The notes under the pieces were generated by a model. That model was not told the origin of the DNA, ran no database searches, and saw only the letters and a program-made list of their open reading frames with translations. Source: an uncultured Clostridia bacterium (GTDB lineage Bacteria; Bacillota; Clostridia; Oscillospirales; Acutalibacteraceae). From it: a DNA stretch of 63,425 nucleotides. Position numbers and translations under genes: made by a program. The stretch lies in NCBI GenBank assembly GCA_947630285.1, contig CANRHD010000012.1:1-63425 (forward strand), read 5' to 3'. Positions 47,534 to 56,320 of the stretch are shown in pieces. How positions within the stretch are numbered: position 1 is the stretch's first letter; every line of letters begins with the position of its first letter.

Positions 47534-49270
47534 TTATCTTCCCAAATACGGCATGGGATTAACCCTGTTGCCGTTTACCATTACCTCAAAGTGCAGGTGC
47601 GGACCGGTTACATTGCCGCTTGAGCCGACATTGCCTATAGGCTGTCCTGCGTAAACATGCTGACCGGGGGACACCTTAAACGAACCCCTCAGCATATGGG
47701 CGTACCTTGTCGAAAGGCCGTTGCCGTGATTTATTACCACATTGTAGCCCCAACTGTAATGATAGCCTGCCGAAACGACCGTTCCGTCGCCTGCGGCCAC
47801 TATGGGAGTACCCGTGCTTCTGCCGCCCGATTTAATTATATCCACGCCGCCGTGCCAGCCCATCGAACGGTAGCCGAAGTACGAAGAAATGTTATATGCG
47901 CCGATTGCCGGCCATAAAAACCTGCCGCCGTAGCTTGTAGCCGTGCCGTACGGGTTTTTCTTAGTACCGACCTGAACCTTTTTATCGACGGCCTGTACCA
48001 AAGTTTTTCTTGATACCTCTTTTGCCGAAACCCTTTTGCCGTCAATATAGGTTACAAGCTCCGTAATTTCCTGCTTGCCCTTTTGACCCTCGGTTACGGT
48101 TTTTTTAATGCCCTTGTAAAGGCTCGAAGTCTCAATTTCAATGGTCTTGTACGCAATATCGACCGTTCTGGTTTCCGTCCTTGTGTACTGCACCCTGACA
48201 TAGTCCTGCGCCTGTGAAATAAGAACCCTGTCGCCCTCCTTGAGATATGCGCTCAAATCGGGATTGAGTTTTTTTAATTCGCCTACGCTTACATTGTACT
48301 GCCCTGCGACCCCTGCAAAGGTGTCGCCGCTGTGGGCGATATAATAAACTGCGTCCTTTTGATTGTTTACAAGCTTTTTACTAAGCTGTGCCGCATCAAG
48401 TATTGTATTCTTGTCGTCGGGATAAAGCCCTTGGATATACTCTATCTTTTCCGCAAAGCTGTAAGTGGCGGAGTTGTTGTCGCTCTCTTTACTCTGATGC
48501 GGCTGAGCGCCGCCGTTACCGCTGTTTTTCTGCGATTTATCCCTATAATCCGAAAGCATATTGTCAAAGACGGTCTGGGCGTCTGTCTCGTTCTTAACGG
48601 CGCACAAAAAATCCCCGTCAATATATATTCCGCAGGCATTGGTAATGTTGTTGCCCGAACGCTCTATAATACTGTTGCAAACGGTATCGGAATCTTTAAG
48701 CTCCGTAAGCTTGGCGGGCACAATGGCGTATTCGGAGCTTTTAAGCTTAACAGCACCCTCGCCTGCAACTGCGGCGGTTTCAAGCCTCTGCTGTGCCTTT
48801 TTCTGCGCCTCGATATAAACCGACTCCGAAACAACACAGCCGACATCGGCGTTATTGTAAGTGACCTTTAGGGCAAGGTTCCTGCCGCTCCAATAATTAA
48901 TTGTAATTATGAGTACCGCAAACGCAAGCACGGGGGCTATTACTTCCGTAATAAGGGTGAGCGCAATGCCGTGCTTTGAAAAGGCCCTTTTAATATAATA
49001 GCCGATTTTTCCAAAGCCCTTTTTGCCGCCGGAATTTTGAGAGGAAAACATGACCCTGTTTGCGTTTTTCACATCTTCGGCAAGCTCTTTCATATCCTGC
49101 GTGCGCTCTGATAACGACTGCCTGAGCATTGCAAAGCCGGCAACAAAAAAAGCGCCCAACGCCTTAAAGGGCTTGAGCAGTAAGCCCGAAGCCCTCTTAA
49201 AAAATCTTCCCACATACCTTGCGGTATAAAGGCCGAGGATATAAAGCTTTTTGTAAATATAATCAAACAT
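47534..49270 (-). CDS. Membrane-anchored M23 peptidase with LysM and G5 domains
   Basis: A 578-residue cell-wall protein. A membrane helix at about residues 103-122 follows a long basic cytoplasmic N-terminus. Residues about 310-355 are a LysM repeat (YYIAHSGDTFAGVAGQYNVSVG) and residues about 360-430 a G5 domain (KTIEIETSSLYKGIKKTVTEG). The C-terminal 130 residues are an M23 (LytM) endopeptidase with HGGVD and HLHFEV, the zinc-binding residues of active members. It should cleave peptidoglycan cross-links outside the cell, in growth, division or sporulation. The architecture is common in Clostridia. Confidence 0.9.
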   Translation of the reverse strand: MFDYIYKKLYILGLYTARYVGRFFKRASGLLLKPFKALGAFFVAGFAMLRQSLSERTQDMKELAEDVKNANRVMFSSQNSGGKKGFGKIGYYIKRAFSKHGIALTLITEVIAPVLAFAVLIITINYWSGRNLALKVTYNNADVGCVVSESVYIEAQKKAQQRLETAAVAGEGAVKLKSSEYAIVPAKLTELKDSDTVCNSIIERSGNNITNACGIYIDGDFLCAVKNETDAQTVFDNMLSDYRDKSQKNSGNGGAQPHQSKESDNNSATYSFAEKIEYIQGLYPDDKNTILDAAQLSKKLVNNQKDAVYYIAHSGDTFAGVAGQYNVSVGELKKLNPDLSAYLKEGDRVLISQAQDYVRVQYTRTETRTVDIAYKTIEIETSSLYKGIKKTVTEGQKGKQEITELVTYIDGKRVSAKEVSRKTLVQAVDKKVQVGTKKNPYGTATSYGGRFLWPAIGAYNISSYFGYRSMGWHGGVDIIKSGGRSTGTPIVAAGDGTVVSAGYHYSWGYNVVINHGNGLSTRYAHMLRGSFKVSPGQHVYAGQPIGNVGSSGNVTGPHLHFEVMVNGNRVNPMPYLGR

Positions 49271-49387
49271 AATTTCCCGTTAGCCTTAATAATTTATTGA
49301 CAATATATTCTACCACAGGCAGGCATTTTTTTCAAGTAAGAGAACCTTTGCTTGAAAATCCCGAATTTCGGTACTTAATCTGCCGCT

Positions 49388-49689
49388 TCAAATCGCAGTA
49401 TTTCCGCCGTTCGTTATCGGATATGACTGCACACACAGATAATATTCGTCATTGTGTTTTATAACATTGCCCGGAGAAGAATAATTCTTTGCGATATTTT
49501 TTTCCGTCAATATTTTCGGAGGCGTCCAATTAATAAAGTCGGCGCTTTCGCTCATTGCAACAGTAAAAAACTGTCCGTCTTCGGTATTTTCAACAAGGGT
49601 GAAAAAAGACAGACCCTGCCGTTTTCGTAAAAAGCCGCAGGGTTGCGGTATGAATATATTTGTGATTGTTTAAATATGGGATTGAGCAT
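49388..49689 (-). pseudogene. Decayed fragment of a five-bladed propeller glycosidase (GH43/GH32/GH130-like)
   Basis: From an ATG at 49689 the first frame reads MLNPIFKQSQIYSYRNPAAF and continues to a T-run, then the same protein resumes in another frame as ENTEDGQFFTVAMSESADF, INWTPPKILTEKN and YYLCVQSYPITNGGN before a TGA at 49388. The RNPAAFYENG and NxxxWT pattern is that of the N-terminal blade of propeller glycosidases. One frameshift at a T5 run and loss of the remaining two-thirds of the gene leave it non-functional. This explains the otherwise gene-free interval 49271-49707. Confidence 0.6.
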
Positions 49690-49707
49690 TTTTACCGCCT
49701 TTTTATT

Positions 49708-51738
49708 TTATGTGCCGTAATTTTTTCTGAAAGCGCTGTCCACCTGTTTCCTGAGCCTGCGGTTTTCCGGCTTTGAAAGGGTCTTGTCGCCCTCGATAAC
49801 CTTTGCCGCCGCATTTTGGGAGCGCATAAGCATTTCGGTATCTGTAAGTATATCGGCAACCCTCAGGCTCGGTAGCCCGTGCTGTCGGGTACCGAAGAAA
49901 TCGCCCGGCCCTCTCATCTCAAGGTCGGCGTTTGCTATCTTAAAGCCGTCGTTCGTTTCGCACAAAATTCTAAAGCGTGAAACGGCTTCGTCGTTTCGGG
50001 CGTCGGAAACAAGAATACAGCTCGATTTTTCGCTCCCCCTGCCTATTCTGCCCCTTAGCTGGTGAAGCTGCGAAAGCCCGAAGCGCTCGGCATTTTCAAT
50101 TACCATGATAACGGCATTGGGAACATCGACGCCGACCTCTATAACCACCGTCGAAACGAGAAGCTGAATATCGCCCGAAGCAAAGCGCCGCATAATTTCT
50201 TCCTTTTCGGAGGGCTTCATTCTTCCGTGAAGCAGACCCAAACGGTAGTCCTTAAAAACGCCGTTTGAAAGCTTCTCATAGTATTCCTGCGCAGGTATCA
50301 AATCATTTTCGCCCTCCTCCACAAGAGGACAGACAATGTAGCCCTGCAAGCCCCTGTCCAAATGCTTTTTGATATATCCGTATATTCTTTCGTGGTAATC
50401 GCTTGTAACGCTGTAGGTTTCTATTTTCTGTCTGCCCGGCGGAAGCTCGTCAAGAATTGACACGCTTAAATCGCCGTACATTATCATGGCGAGAGTTCTG
50501 GGTATAGGCGTTGCGGACATAACATAAATATGCGGATTGTTGCCCTTTACGGCGAACGACGCCCTCTGATTAACGCCGAACCTGTGCTGTTCGTCGGTAA
50601 TTACAAGGCCGAGCTTTTTAAACTCGACATCTTCCTGAATAAGCGCATGTGTTCCTATTGCAAGGTCAACAGAGCCGTCCTTTAACTCTTGCTTGATTTT
50701 TTTCTTCTGTGCGGCGGAGGTACTGCCCGTGATAAGGCAAATTTTAATACCGCTTTTTTCAAAAAGTCGGTTAAATGTTCTCTCGTGCTGCTGTGCCAGC
50801 ACCTCGGTAGGCGACATCAAAGCGCATTGGAAGCCGTTTTTCACCGCATTATACATAATTGCCGCCGCAACCGCAGTTTTGCCCGAGCCTACATCTCCCT
50901 GCAAAAGCCTGTTCATAGGCTCGCTTTTTTTCATATCCGCAAGTGCCTCCGCCACGGCTTTTTTCTGTGCGCCGGTCAATTCAAACGGAAGCCTTGAGAT
51001 GAACTCATCGGTATAATTTTTTTCCATAACACATTCGGTTACGGCTTTTTTATTTATGTTTTTGATTGACAAAAGACCGAGCTGTAAAATAAACAGCTCG
51101 TCAAAAATGAGCCTGTTTCTCGCCTTTTCAAGGTCGGAACAGCTTTTGGGAAAATGAATGTTCCGTATTGCGAAGTCAAGGGAGCACAGCGAATTTTCCC
51201 CGATAATCTCCTCAGGCAAAAAGTCGGATATTTCGTCTGTTTCGTCGAGCACATTTTTTACGCATTTTGAGATGAATTTTGAGTTGAGATCGGCGCTCTG
51301 CGGATAAACGGGCTTTATCCCGGCCGCTTCGGCGCTTTTTTGAAAAATCGGCGAGGTCATTTCCTTTGCACCGTACCTGTTTACAAAAGGCTTGCCGAAG
51401 AAATAGTACTCCTCGCCCTCCTTTAGCATATTCGATATGTATTTATTGTTAAAGAAAGTCAGGTTCATAAGCCCCAAGCCGTCGGTAATGCTTGATTTTG
51501 CAATCAGTTTTCCGCCGGGTATTCTTATTTTTGACGGCGTATTGCAAACCGTTGCCCTGATACAGCAGGTTTCCCCGACGGGCGCTTCCCTTATGCCGTA
51601 AACCTTGCTCCAGTCCTCATAAGTCCTCGGATAATAACGCAAAAGGGCACCGACAGTGTCAACACCGAGCCTGTAAAAGGCCTCCGCCCTGACGCTGCCA
51701 ACGCCCTTTAAAAATTTTATATCAGTTGAAAAATTCAT
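49708..51738 (-). CDS. recG: ATP-dependent DNA helicase RecG
   Basis: Branch-migrating helicase that remodels stalled forks and Holliday junctions. The 676-residue protein has the N-terminal wedge domain (FLKGVGSVRAEAFYRLG, YYPRTYED), motif I LLQGDVGSGKTAVAAA, motif II VITDEQHRFGVNQR, VMSATPIPRTLAM, and the C-terminal helicase motifs VEVGVDVPNA and QLRGRIGRG, then the GPGDFFGTRQHG segment. Length and motifs are complete. It follows the yloV-like gene by 23 bases, a gene order conserved in Firmicutes. Confidence 0.95.
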   Translation of the reverse strand: MNFSTDIKFLKGVGSVRAEAFYRLGVDTVGALLRYYPRTYEDWSKVYGIREAPVGETCCIRATVCNTPSKIRIPGGKLIAKSSITDGLGLMNLTFFNNKYISNMLKEGEEYYFFGKPFVNRYGAKEMTSPIFQKSAEAAGIKPVYPQSADLNSKFISKCVKNVLDETDEISDFLPEEIIGENSLCSLDFAIRNIHFPKSCSDLEKARNRLIFDELFILQLGLLSIKNINKKAVTECVMEKNYTDEFISRLPFELTGAQKKAVAEALADMKKSEPMNRLLQGDVGSGKTAVAAAIMYNAVKNGFQCALMSPTEVLAQQHERTFNRLFEKSGIKICLITGSTSAAQKKKIKQELKDGSVDLAIGTHALIQEDVEFKKLGLVITDEQHRFGVNQRASFAVKGNNPHIYVMSATPIPRTLAMIMYGDLSVSILDELPPGRQKIETYSVTSDYHERIYGYIKKHLDRGLQGYIVCPLVEEGENDLIPAQEYYEKLSNGVFKDYRLGLLHGRMKPSEKEEIMRRFASGDIQLLVSTVVIEVGVDVPNAVIMVIENAERFGLSQLHQLRGRIGRGSEKSSCILVSDARNDEAVSRFRILCETNDGFKIANADLEMRGPGDFFGTRQHGLPSLRVADILTDTEMLMRSQNAAAKVIEGDKTLSKPENRRLRKQVDSAFRKNYGT

Positions 51739-51761
51739 AAATTAACACCGTAAGCTTAGCC

Positions 51762-53408
51762 CTATTCAACCGAAACGATGAAATAATATACGGGCTGTCC
51801 GCCGCTGATGACATTTACCTCAATATCGGGGAAGCGCTGGGACAGCTTTTCGCACAGCAAATTCGCCATAATCTCGCTTGTATCTTTGCCGTAATAAATC
51901 GTTACAAGAGAGCCGTTAAACTTTTTAACAAGCCTGCGTGTCACACGGTAAGCGGCGGTTACGACATCATCGTCTACAAGCGTAATATTGCCGTCCTCCA
52001 TACCGAGCGTCTGACCCTTTAATATCTTCTGCCCGAAAGACTCGCTGTCCCTTGCGGCAAATGTAACCTGAGCCGTGTGGACGCCCTCGGCCGCCTTTTT
52101 CATATTCATAAGGTTTTTCTCAACGCTGTCCGTTTCGCAGAAATTCAGCACGGCGGTAATACCCTGGGTAAGGGTTTTCGTGGGCACTACGGAAACGCCC
52201 CTGTCGGCAAGGTTAATACATTGCTCGGCCGCCATAATTATATTTTTATTGTTGGGCAGAACAAAAACATGCTTTGCGGCAGTAGCCTCTACGGCGTGAA
52301 GTATATCGTCCGTACTCGGGTTCATGGTTTGGCCGCCCATAACTATATTGTCAACGCCGATTTCCTTAAACAGCTCGACGAAGCCCTCGCCGGCCGCAAC
52401 CGCAACAAAGCCGTATTCCTTTTCGGGCTCGACTCTCTGCACGGCGGCATCCTGCGCCCGGTTTTCCTCAACTCCGAGCTCGGCGTTCTGATGCTGAAAT
52501 CTCATATTGTCGATTTTTATATTTGTGAGCGCACCGCATTTTAAAGCCGCCTGGATTACATTTCCCGGCTCGTTTGAGTGAACATGGACCTTGATTATAT
52601 CGTCGTCCTCAACCACGACTACGCAGTCGCCTATCGACTCAAGGTAAGCCTTCAGAGTCTTTGCGTTGCTCTTTGCGTTCTTTTCACGGTTGATTAAAAA
52701 CTCACTGCAATAGCCGAATTTAATATCCCCCGAAGCGTTTGCGACTGCGCTCTTGCCCTGCGGCTTTTGAGAGCCTGCGGTCTGCGCCTCGTTTGACTTT
52801 ATTATCTCGCCCTTATTTACGGCGCTGAGCATACCCTCAAGTATATAAACAAGCCCCTGTCCGCCTGCATCGACAACGCCTGCCTGCTTTAATACGGGAA
52901 GCATTTCCGGCGTTTGGCTCAGAGCCTCGCAGGCCGCCTCATAAGCCGTTTCAAGCACCTCTTCGGCGGACTGCTCCCCGGTGTTTTCAACCGCCTCGGA
53001 CGCCTTCCTGATTACGGTAAGTATTGTTCCCTCCGTAGGCTTCATAACAGCCTTATAGGCGGACTCCGTACCCATTTTAAGCGCCTTTGCAAGCGTTTTG
53101 CCGTCTGCCTCGTCTATGCCCTTAAGGCCGTTTGAAATGCCCCTGAAAATAAGCGAAAGTATAACTCCGGAATTGCCCCTCGCACCTCTTAAAAGTGCGG
53201 CGGCCGCCCGGCTTGAAACCTCCGAAATACTCTTGTCGTCATTGACCTGAAGCTCCCTGACGGAAGCGGTTATGGTCATCGACATATTTGTTCCCGTGTC
53301 GCCGTCGGGAACGGGAAAAACATTCAGAGCGTCAACATCTTTTTTGTGGTTTACGATATTATTTGCACCCGAAATAAGCGCATTTTTAAACATTTCACCG
53401 TTAATCAA
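51762..53408 (-). CDS. DAK2/DegV-domain protein YloV/FakA-like
   Basis: A 548-residue protein. Residues 1-200 form a DAK2 (DhaL-like) nucleotide-binding domain with NVFPVPDGDTGTNMSMT and RGARGNSGVILSLIFRGI. The middle and C-terminal part correspond to the YloV family (EDDDIIKVHVHSNEPGNVI; the GGQTMNPST segment of DegV-like folds). FakA of Staphylococcus aureus, the ATP-binding half of fatty acid kinase, is a family member, so a role in phosphorylating exogenous fatty acids with a FakB partner is plausible but not shown. It lies between yloU-like and recG genes, as in Bacillus. Confidence 0.85.
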   Translation of the reverse strand: MINGEMFKNALISGANNIVNHKKDVDALNVFPVPDGDTGTNMSMTITASVRELQVNDDKSISEVSSRAAAALLRGARGNSGVILSLIFRGISNGLKGIDEADGKTLAKALKMGTESAYKAVMKPTEGTILTVIRKASEAVENTGEQSAEEVLETAYEAACEALSQTPEMLPVLKQAGVVDAGGQGLVYILEGMLSAVNKGEIIKSNEAQTAGSQKPQGKSAVANASGDIKFGYCSEFLINREKNAKSNAKTLKAYLESIGDCVVVVEDDDIIKVHVHSNEPGNVIQAALKCGALTNIKIDNMRFQHQNAELGVEENRAQDAAVQRVEPEKEYGFVAVAAGEGFVELFKEIGVDNIVMGGQTMNPSTDDILHAVEATAAKHVFVLPNNKNIIMAAEQCINLADRGVSVVPTKTLTQGITAVLNFCETDSVEKNLMNMKKAAEGVHTAQVTFAARDSESFGQKILKGQTLGMEDGNITLVDDDVVTAAYRVTRRLVKKFNGSLVTIYYGKDTSEIMANLLCEKLSQRFPDIEVNVISGGQPVYYFIVSVE

Positions 53409-53423
53409 TTTTAAATTCTCCTG

Positions 53424-53777
53424 TCATTCTTTTATATCATCAACATAAACATTTACGCTTTTGATTTTAAAGCCCGTAGCCTGTTCTACCGTATATCTTA
53501 CCTTGTTGGTGATAGAATCGACTATCGCTTTTATATTGACGCCGTAGCTTACAATGATATGAATATCTACCGAGAATTCCTCTCCCTGGACATATACCGC
53601 AACGCCCCTGTCGGTGTGTGAGCCGTGCTTAAATACCTTTTGGCGGATATTTTGGACGGGGCCGCTGTTTGACATTCCCACTACGCCGAAACAAGATGTG
53701 ACGGTGTGTCCTATAAGGTCAGAAAAAAAGTGCTGATGAAGTTCAATAACGCCAAGATGGTTTTCGGTTTTTATCAT
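53424..53777 (-). CDS. Asp23/Gls24-family protein (YloU-like)
   Basis: A 117-residue protein of the Asp23/Gls24 envelope-stress family: N-terminal HLGVIELHQHFFSDLIGHTVTSCFGVVGMS, a VYVQGEEFSVDIHIIVSYGVNI strand pair and KVRYTVEQATGFKIKSVNVYV. The family is cytoplasmic or membrane-associated with no firm biochemical role. It is first in the yloU-yloV-recG unit, 15 bases before the YloV-like gene. Confidence 0.88.
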   Translation of the reverse strand: MIKTENHLGVIELHQHFFSDLIGHTVTSCFGVVGMSNSGPVQNIRQKVFKHGSHTDRGVAVYVQGEEFSVDIHIIVSYGVNIKAIVDSITNKVRYTVEQATGFKIKSVNVYVDDIKE

Positions 53778-53897
53778 AAAAATTCCATAGCCTTTCCGAC
53801 TACAATTTAATAGCTGTGTTCCCCGTTGTAGTCCTACAGGGTATTATGAACCGACTGCGGCGCAGTAAACATCCGCCTGCCGCAAAGCCTATTTTAT

Positions 53898-53926
53898 ATT
53901 ATAACACAAAAAATTAATTTTTGCCA
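53898..53926 (-). promoter_or_regulatory. Promoter of the yloU-yloV-recG unit
   Basis: On the minus strand TGGCAA (53926-53921), 17-nt spacer, TATAAT (53903-53898). The -10 box is perfect, the -35 moderate. The leader of about 115 bases contains a GCGGC/GCCGC hairpin. Confidence 0.55.
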
Positions 53927-53930
53927 CTTA

Positions 53931-55439
53931 TTATTGACTTTCCTGCGAAGCCTCCCAATTTTCGATATTTCCGTATATATCGAACGGGGCGTAAGTGAAG
54001 TCGGGGGAATAGAGCTTCGTGTACGCCGCAACGCCTACCCTGTAGCATATGGGTATGAACGGGGCGTCGTTTAAAAAGCTGTTTATAACCGTGTTTATAT
54101 CTTTTTTGCCTGCCTTGTAGTTTTCATAGTCCTTAAAGAAATTTACATTACCTGCAAGGCATTTTTTATAAAACCCGTCGCTGAAAGCGCTCAAATCCAT
54201 ATTTTCGGTAAGCTTTATCTCGCCTATGCAAAGCTGATAATTGCCCTCGTTTACCCTCTTTTTGTACTCCTCCGTGCCGAGCTTAATAACGCTGATTTTA
54301 AATCCGCATTCGGACAGCTCGTCCGCAATTTTATTTGCCGCCGCAAGCCTGAACGCATTGTCCTTATTAACCGTAAGGCTGAGATTGAGTCTGTTGTCGG
54401 AAACCGACTTGACGCCGTTTTTTGTACCGCTCGAATAGCCCAGCTTTTCGATTATGGAGCGTGCCTTGTCCTTATCGCCCTTAACATCGGGCAAACTGAT
54501 ATTTTGCAGCTCATAGAAATCGGGATTAAACGGAGTTGCCGCCGCAACCGCATAGCCCTGATACGGGGCGGCGCTTGCGTTTTCCTTATCGATCGCATAA
54601 TAGATTGCGGTTCTCAGAGCCTGAGAAGAGAGAGCGCCGTCCTTGGCGTTTATGCCGAGAAAAACAAGATTGTTGAGCGTTACATTCTTACTTTGCGAGA
54701 CGATGGCCTTGAATTTCCCCTCCGAGAAATCCTCAAAAAGGTAATTGATATTGCCTATTTCAAGCTCGCTTACGGCAAGCTCCGGCGTTTTTATATCGCT
54801 TAGCTTAACCGTGTTTATAGAGCTTATCTTCTGGCTGTACTGGTTAATTACCAGCTCTTCTTTGCCGTTGAATTTAAACACTCCCGAACCTATGGGTACG
54901 CTGTCTTTATTATCGGCCGTGCCCGACTTTACTATCGGAAAGGTAAGCGCATTTGCCGCAAGCTTGTCCTGCGCTTTCAGATTAAATGTCACAGACGAAC
55001 CGGAGGCGGAAACGCTGTCCACATTTTTAAGCCTCTGTGAAAACGCAAAGGATTTTTTTGCAAGCGAAAAAGAATATGCTATATCCTGCGCCGATACAAC
55101 GGAGCCGTCGCTGAACATAACCTCGTTTAACGAAACCACCGCCCTTTTATCATTGACGGAAATATCGGACGCAATAACAGGTTCGCACTCATAATTTGAT
55201 TTTACGGTAAAAAGCGGCTGGCAGTAAATATAAGAGAGCGCAAGGTTTTCGCTGCTGTTTGCAAAATAGGGGTTAAACGAATCTCCGCTTGAATAGGGCA
55301 AGGATATTTCAACCGTCTTTGCGTTGCCCTTATCCTTATATACGGCGTCCTTTTCCTCCTCGTTTTGCTTGCCGCAGGAGCAGAAAATCATAATAACCGC
55401 CGTAAGCGCAAGAAAAACAGAAATTATTTTTTTATTCAC
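53931..55439 (-). CDS. Solute-binding lipoprotein of a peptide/nickel-type ABC transporter (SBP family 5)
   Basis: A 502-residue exported lipoprotein: hydrophobic signal (residues 4-19) ending in a lipobox-like IFCSC, with lipidation expected at the second Cys. The rest follows the family 5 oligopeptide-binding fold: VEISLPYSSGDSFNPYF, QDIAYSFSLAKK, the ALRTAIYYAIDKE segment and a long C-terminal lobe. No permease or ATPase genes are adjacent, so it must work with components encoded elsewhere, or have another role. It lies 22 bases after the ymdB-like gene. Confidence 0.82.
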   Translation of the reverse strand: MNKKIISVFLALTAVIMIFCSCGKQNEEEKDAVYKDKGNAKTVEISLPYSSGDSFNPYFANSSENLALSYIYCQPLFTVKSNYECEPVIASDISVNDKRAVVSLNEVMFSDGSVVSAQDIAYSFSLAKKSFAFSQRLKNVDSVSASGSSVTFNLKAQDKLAANALTFPIVKSGTADNKDSVPIGSGVFKFNGKEELVINQYSQKISSINTVKLSDIKTPELAVSELEIGNINYLFEDFSEGKFKAIVSQSKNVTLNNLVFLGINAKDGALSSQALRTAIYYAIDKENASAAPYQGYAVAAATPFNPDFYELQNISLPDVKGDKDKARSIIEKLGYSSGTKNGVKSVSDNRLNLSLTVNKDNAFRLAAANKIADELSECGFKISVIKLGTEEYKKRVNEGNYQLCIGEIKLTENMDLSAFSDGFYKKCLAGNVNFFKDYENYKAGKKDINTVINSFLNDAPFIPICYRVGVAAYTKLYSPDFTYAPFDIYGNIENWEASQESQ

Positions 55440-55461
55440 GGCAGTTCGCTCCCTTCAAAAT

Positions 55462-56244
55462 TTATAGTTTTATTCTTTCAACGGACAATGTTTTTCCGCT
55501 TTTTTTGTCAATTTCAAAAATAACGCCGCAAAGCTCGCACTCGCAGTCCGGATTTTCAAAACGAACGGGCAAATTGGTTTTCATCTTTTCAATGGCGAGC
55601 TCCGGCTTTACGCCGATTACGGAATACTTAGGCCCGGTCATACCGACATCGGTAATATATCCCGTGCCGTTTGATAAAATTTGTTCGTCGGCGGTCTGCA
55701 CATGGGTATGCGTTCCGAAGACGGCCGAAACCCTGCCGTCAACATAAAAGCCCATGGCTCTTTTTTCGGCGGTGGACTCCGCATGAAAATCCACAATGAT
55801 TATCTTAACCTCGTTTTTCAGTATATCCACAGCCTCGTCGATACACTCGAACGGATTTCTGAGATTTTCCATAAACGCCGTACCCAGCAGGCTTATAACG
55901 CCTATTTTAAAGAAGCCCTTATCTATAACGGCACAGCCCGAACCCGGGGCGTTGCCCCCGTAATTGTACGGGCGCACAATAGAAAAGGAATTGTCAAGCG
56001 CGTCGTAAAACTCCCTGCGCCTGAATGTGTGGTTTCCCCCCGTAATGACATCTGCGCCGCTTGAAAAAATATGCTCGCAGGAAAAAGCGGTCATACCGTT
56101 GCCGACCGCAGAATTTTCGCCGTTTACTATGCACACATCTATTTCTTTGCTTTTTTTAAGAGAGGGCAGAGTCTTTCTCAGCTTTTCACAGCCGCAGGAG
56201 GAGACTACATCGCCCACCGCCAAAACCTTAACGGTATTATCCAT
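55462..56244 (-). CDS. ymdB: YmdB-family metallophosphoesterase
   Basis: A 260-residue calcineurin-like phosphoesterase of the YmdB family (Bacillus enzyme hydrolyses 2',3'-cyclic nucleotides and affects biofilm formation). Metal-ligand segments are visible: GDVVSSCG, NGENSAVGNG, GGNHTFRRREF, DFHAESTAEKRAMG and GTHTHVQTADEQ. Length is normal (about 260). It follows rny by 76 bases with a hairpin between them; the rny-ymdB order is conserved in Firmicutes. Confidence 0.9.
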   Translation of the reverse strand: MDNTVKVLAVGDVVSSCGCEKLRKTLPSLKKSKEIDVCIVNGENSAVGNGMTAFSCEHIFSSGADVITGGNHTFRRREFYDALDNSFSIVRPYNYGGNAPGSGCAVIDKGFFKIGVISLLGTAFMENLRNPFECIDEAVDILKNEVKIIIVDFHAESTAEKRAMGFYVDGRVSAVFGTHTHVQTADEQILSNGTGYITDVGMTGPKYSVIGVKPELAIEKMKTNLPVRFENPDCECELCGVIFEIDKKSGKTLSVERIKL

Positions 56245-56285
56245 AATACACCGATTTCCGTATATTTTTTGTCATATTACATAAA

Positions 56286-56320
56286 GCCCTGACTGTGGTT
56301 AAGTCAGGGCCTAACTTTTT
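56286..56320. terminator. Hairpin between rny and ymdB
   Basis: GCCCTGACT (56286-56294) pairs with AGTCAGGGC (56302-56310) around 7 bases, with a T-run beyond it on the plus-strand side. It may act as a partial terminator or mRNA end for rny. Confidence 0.55.
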
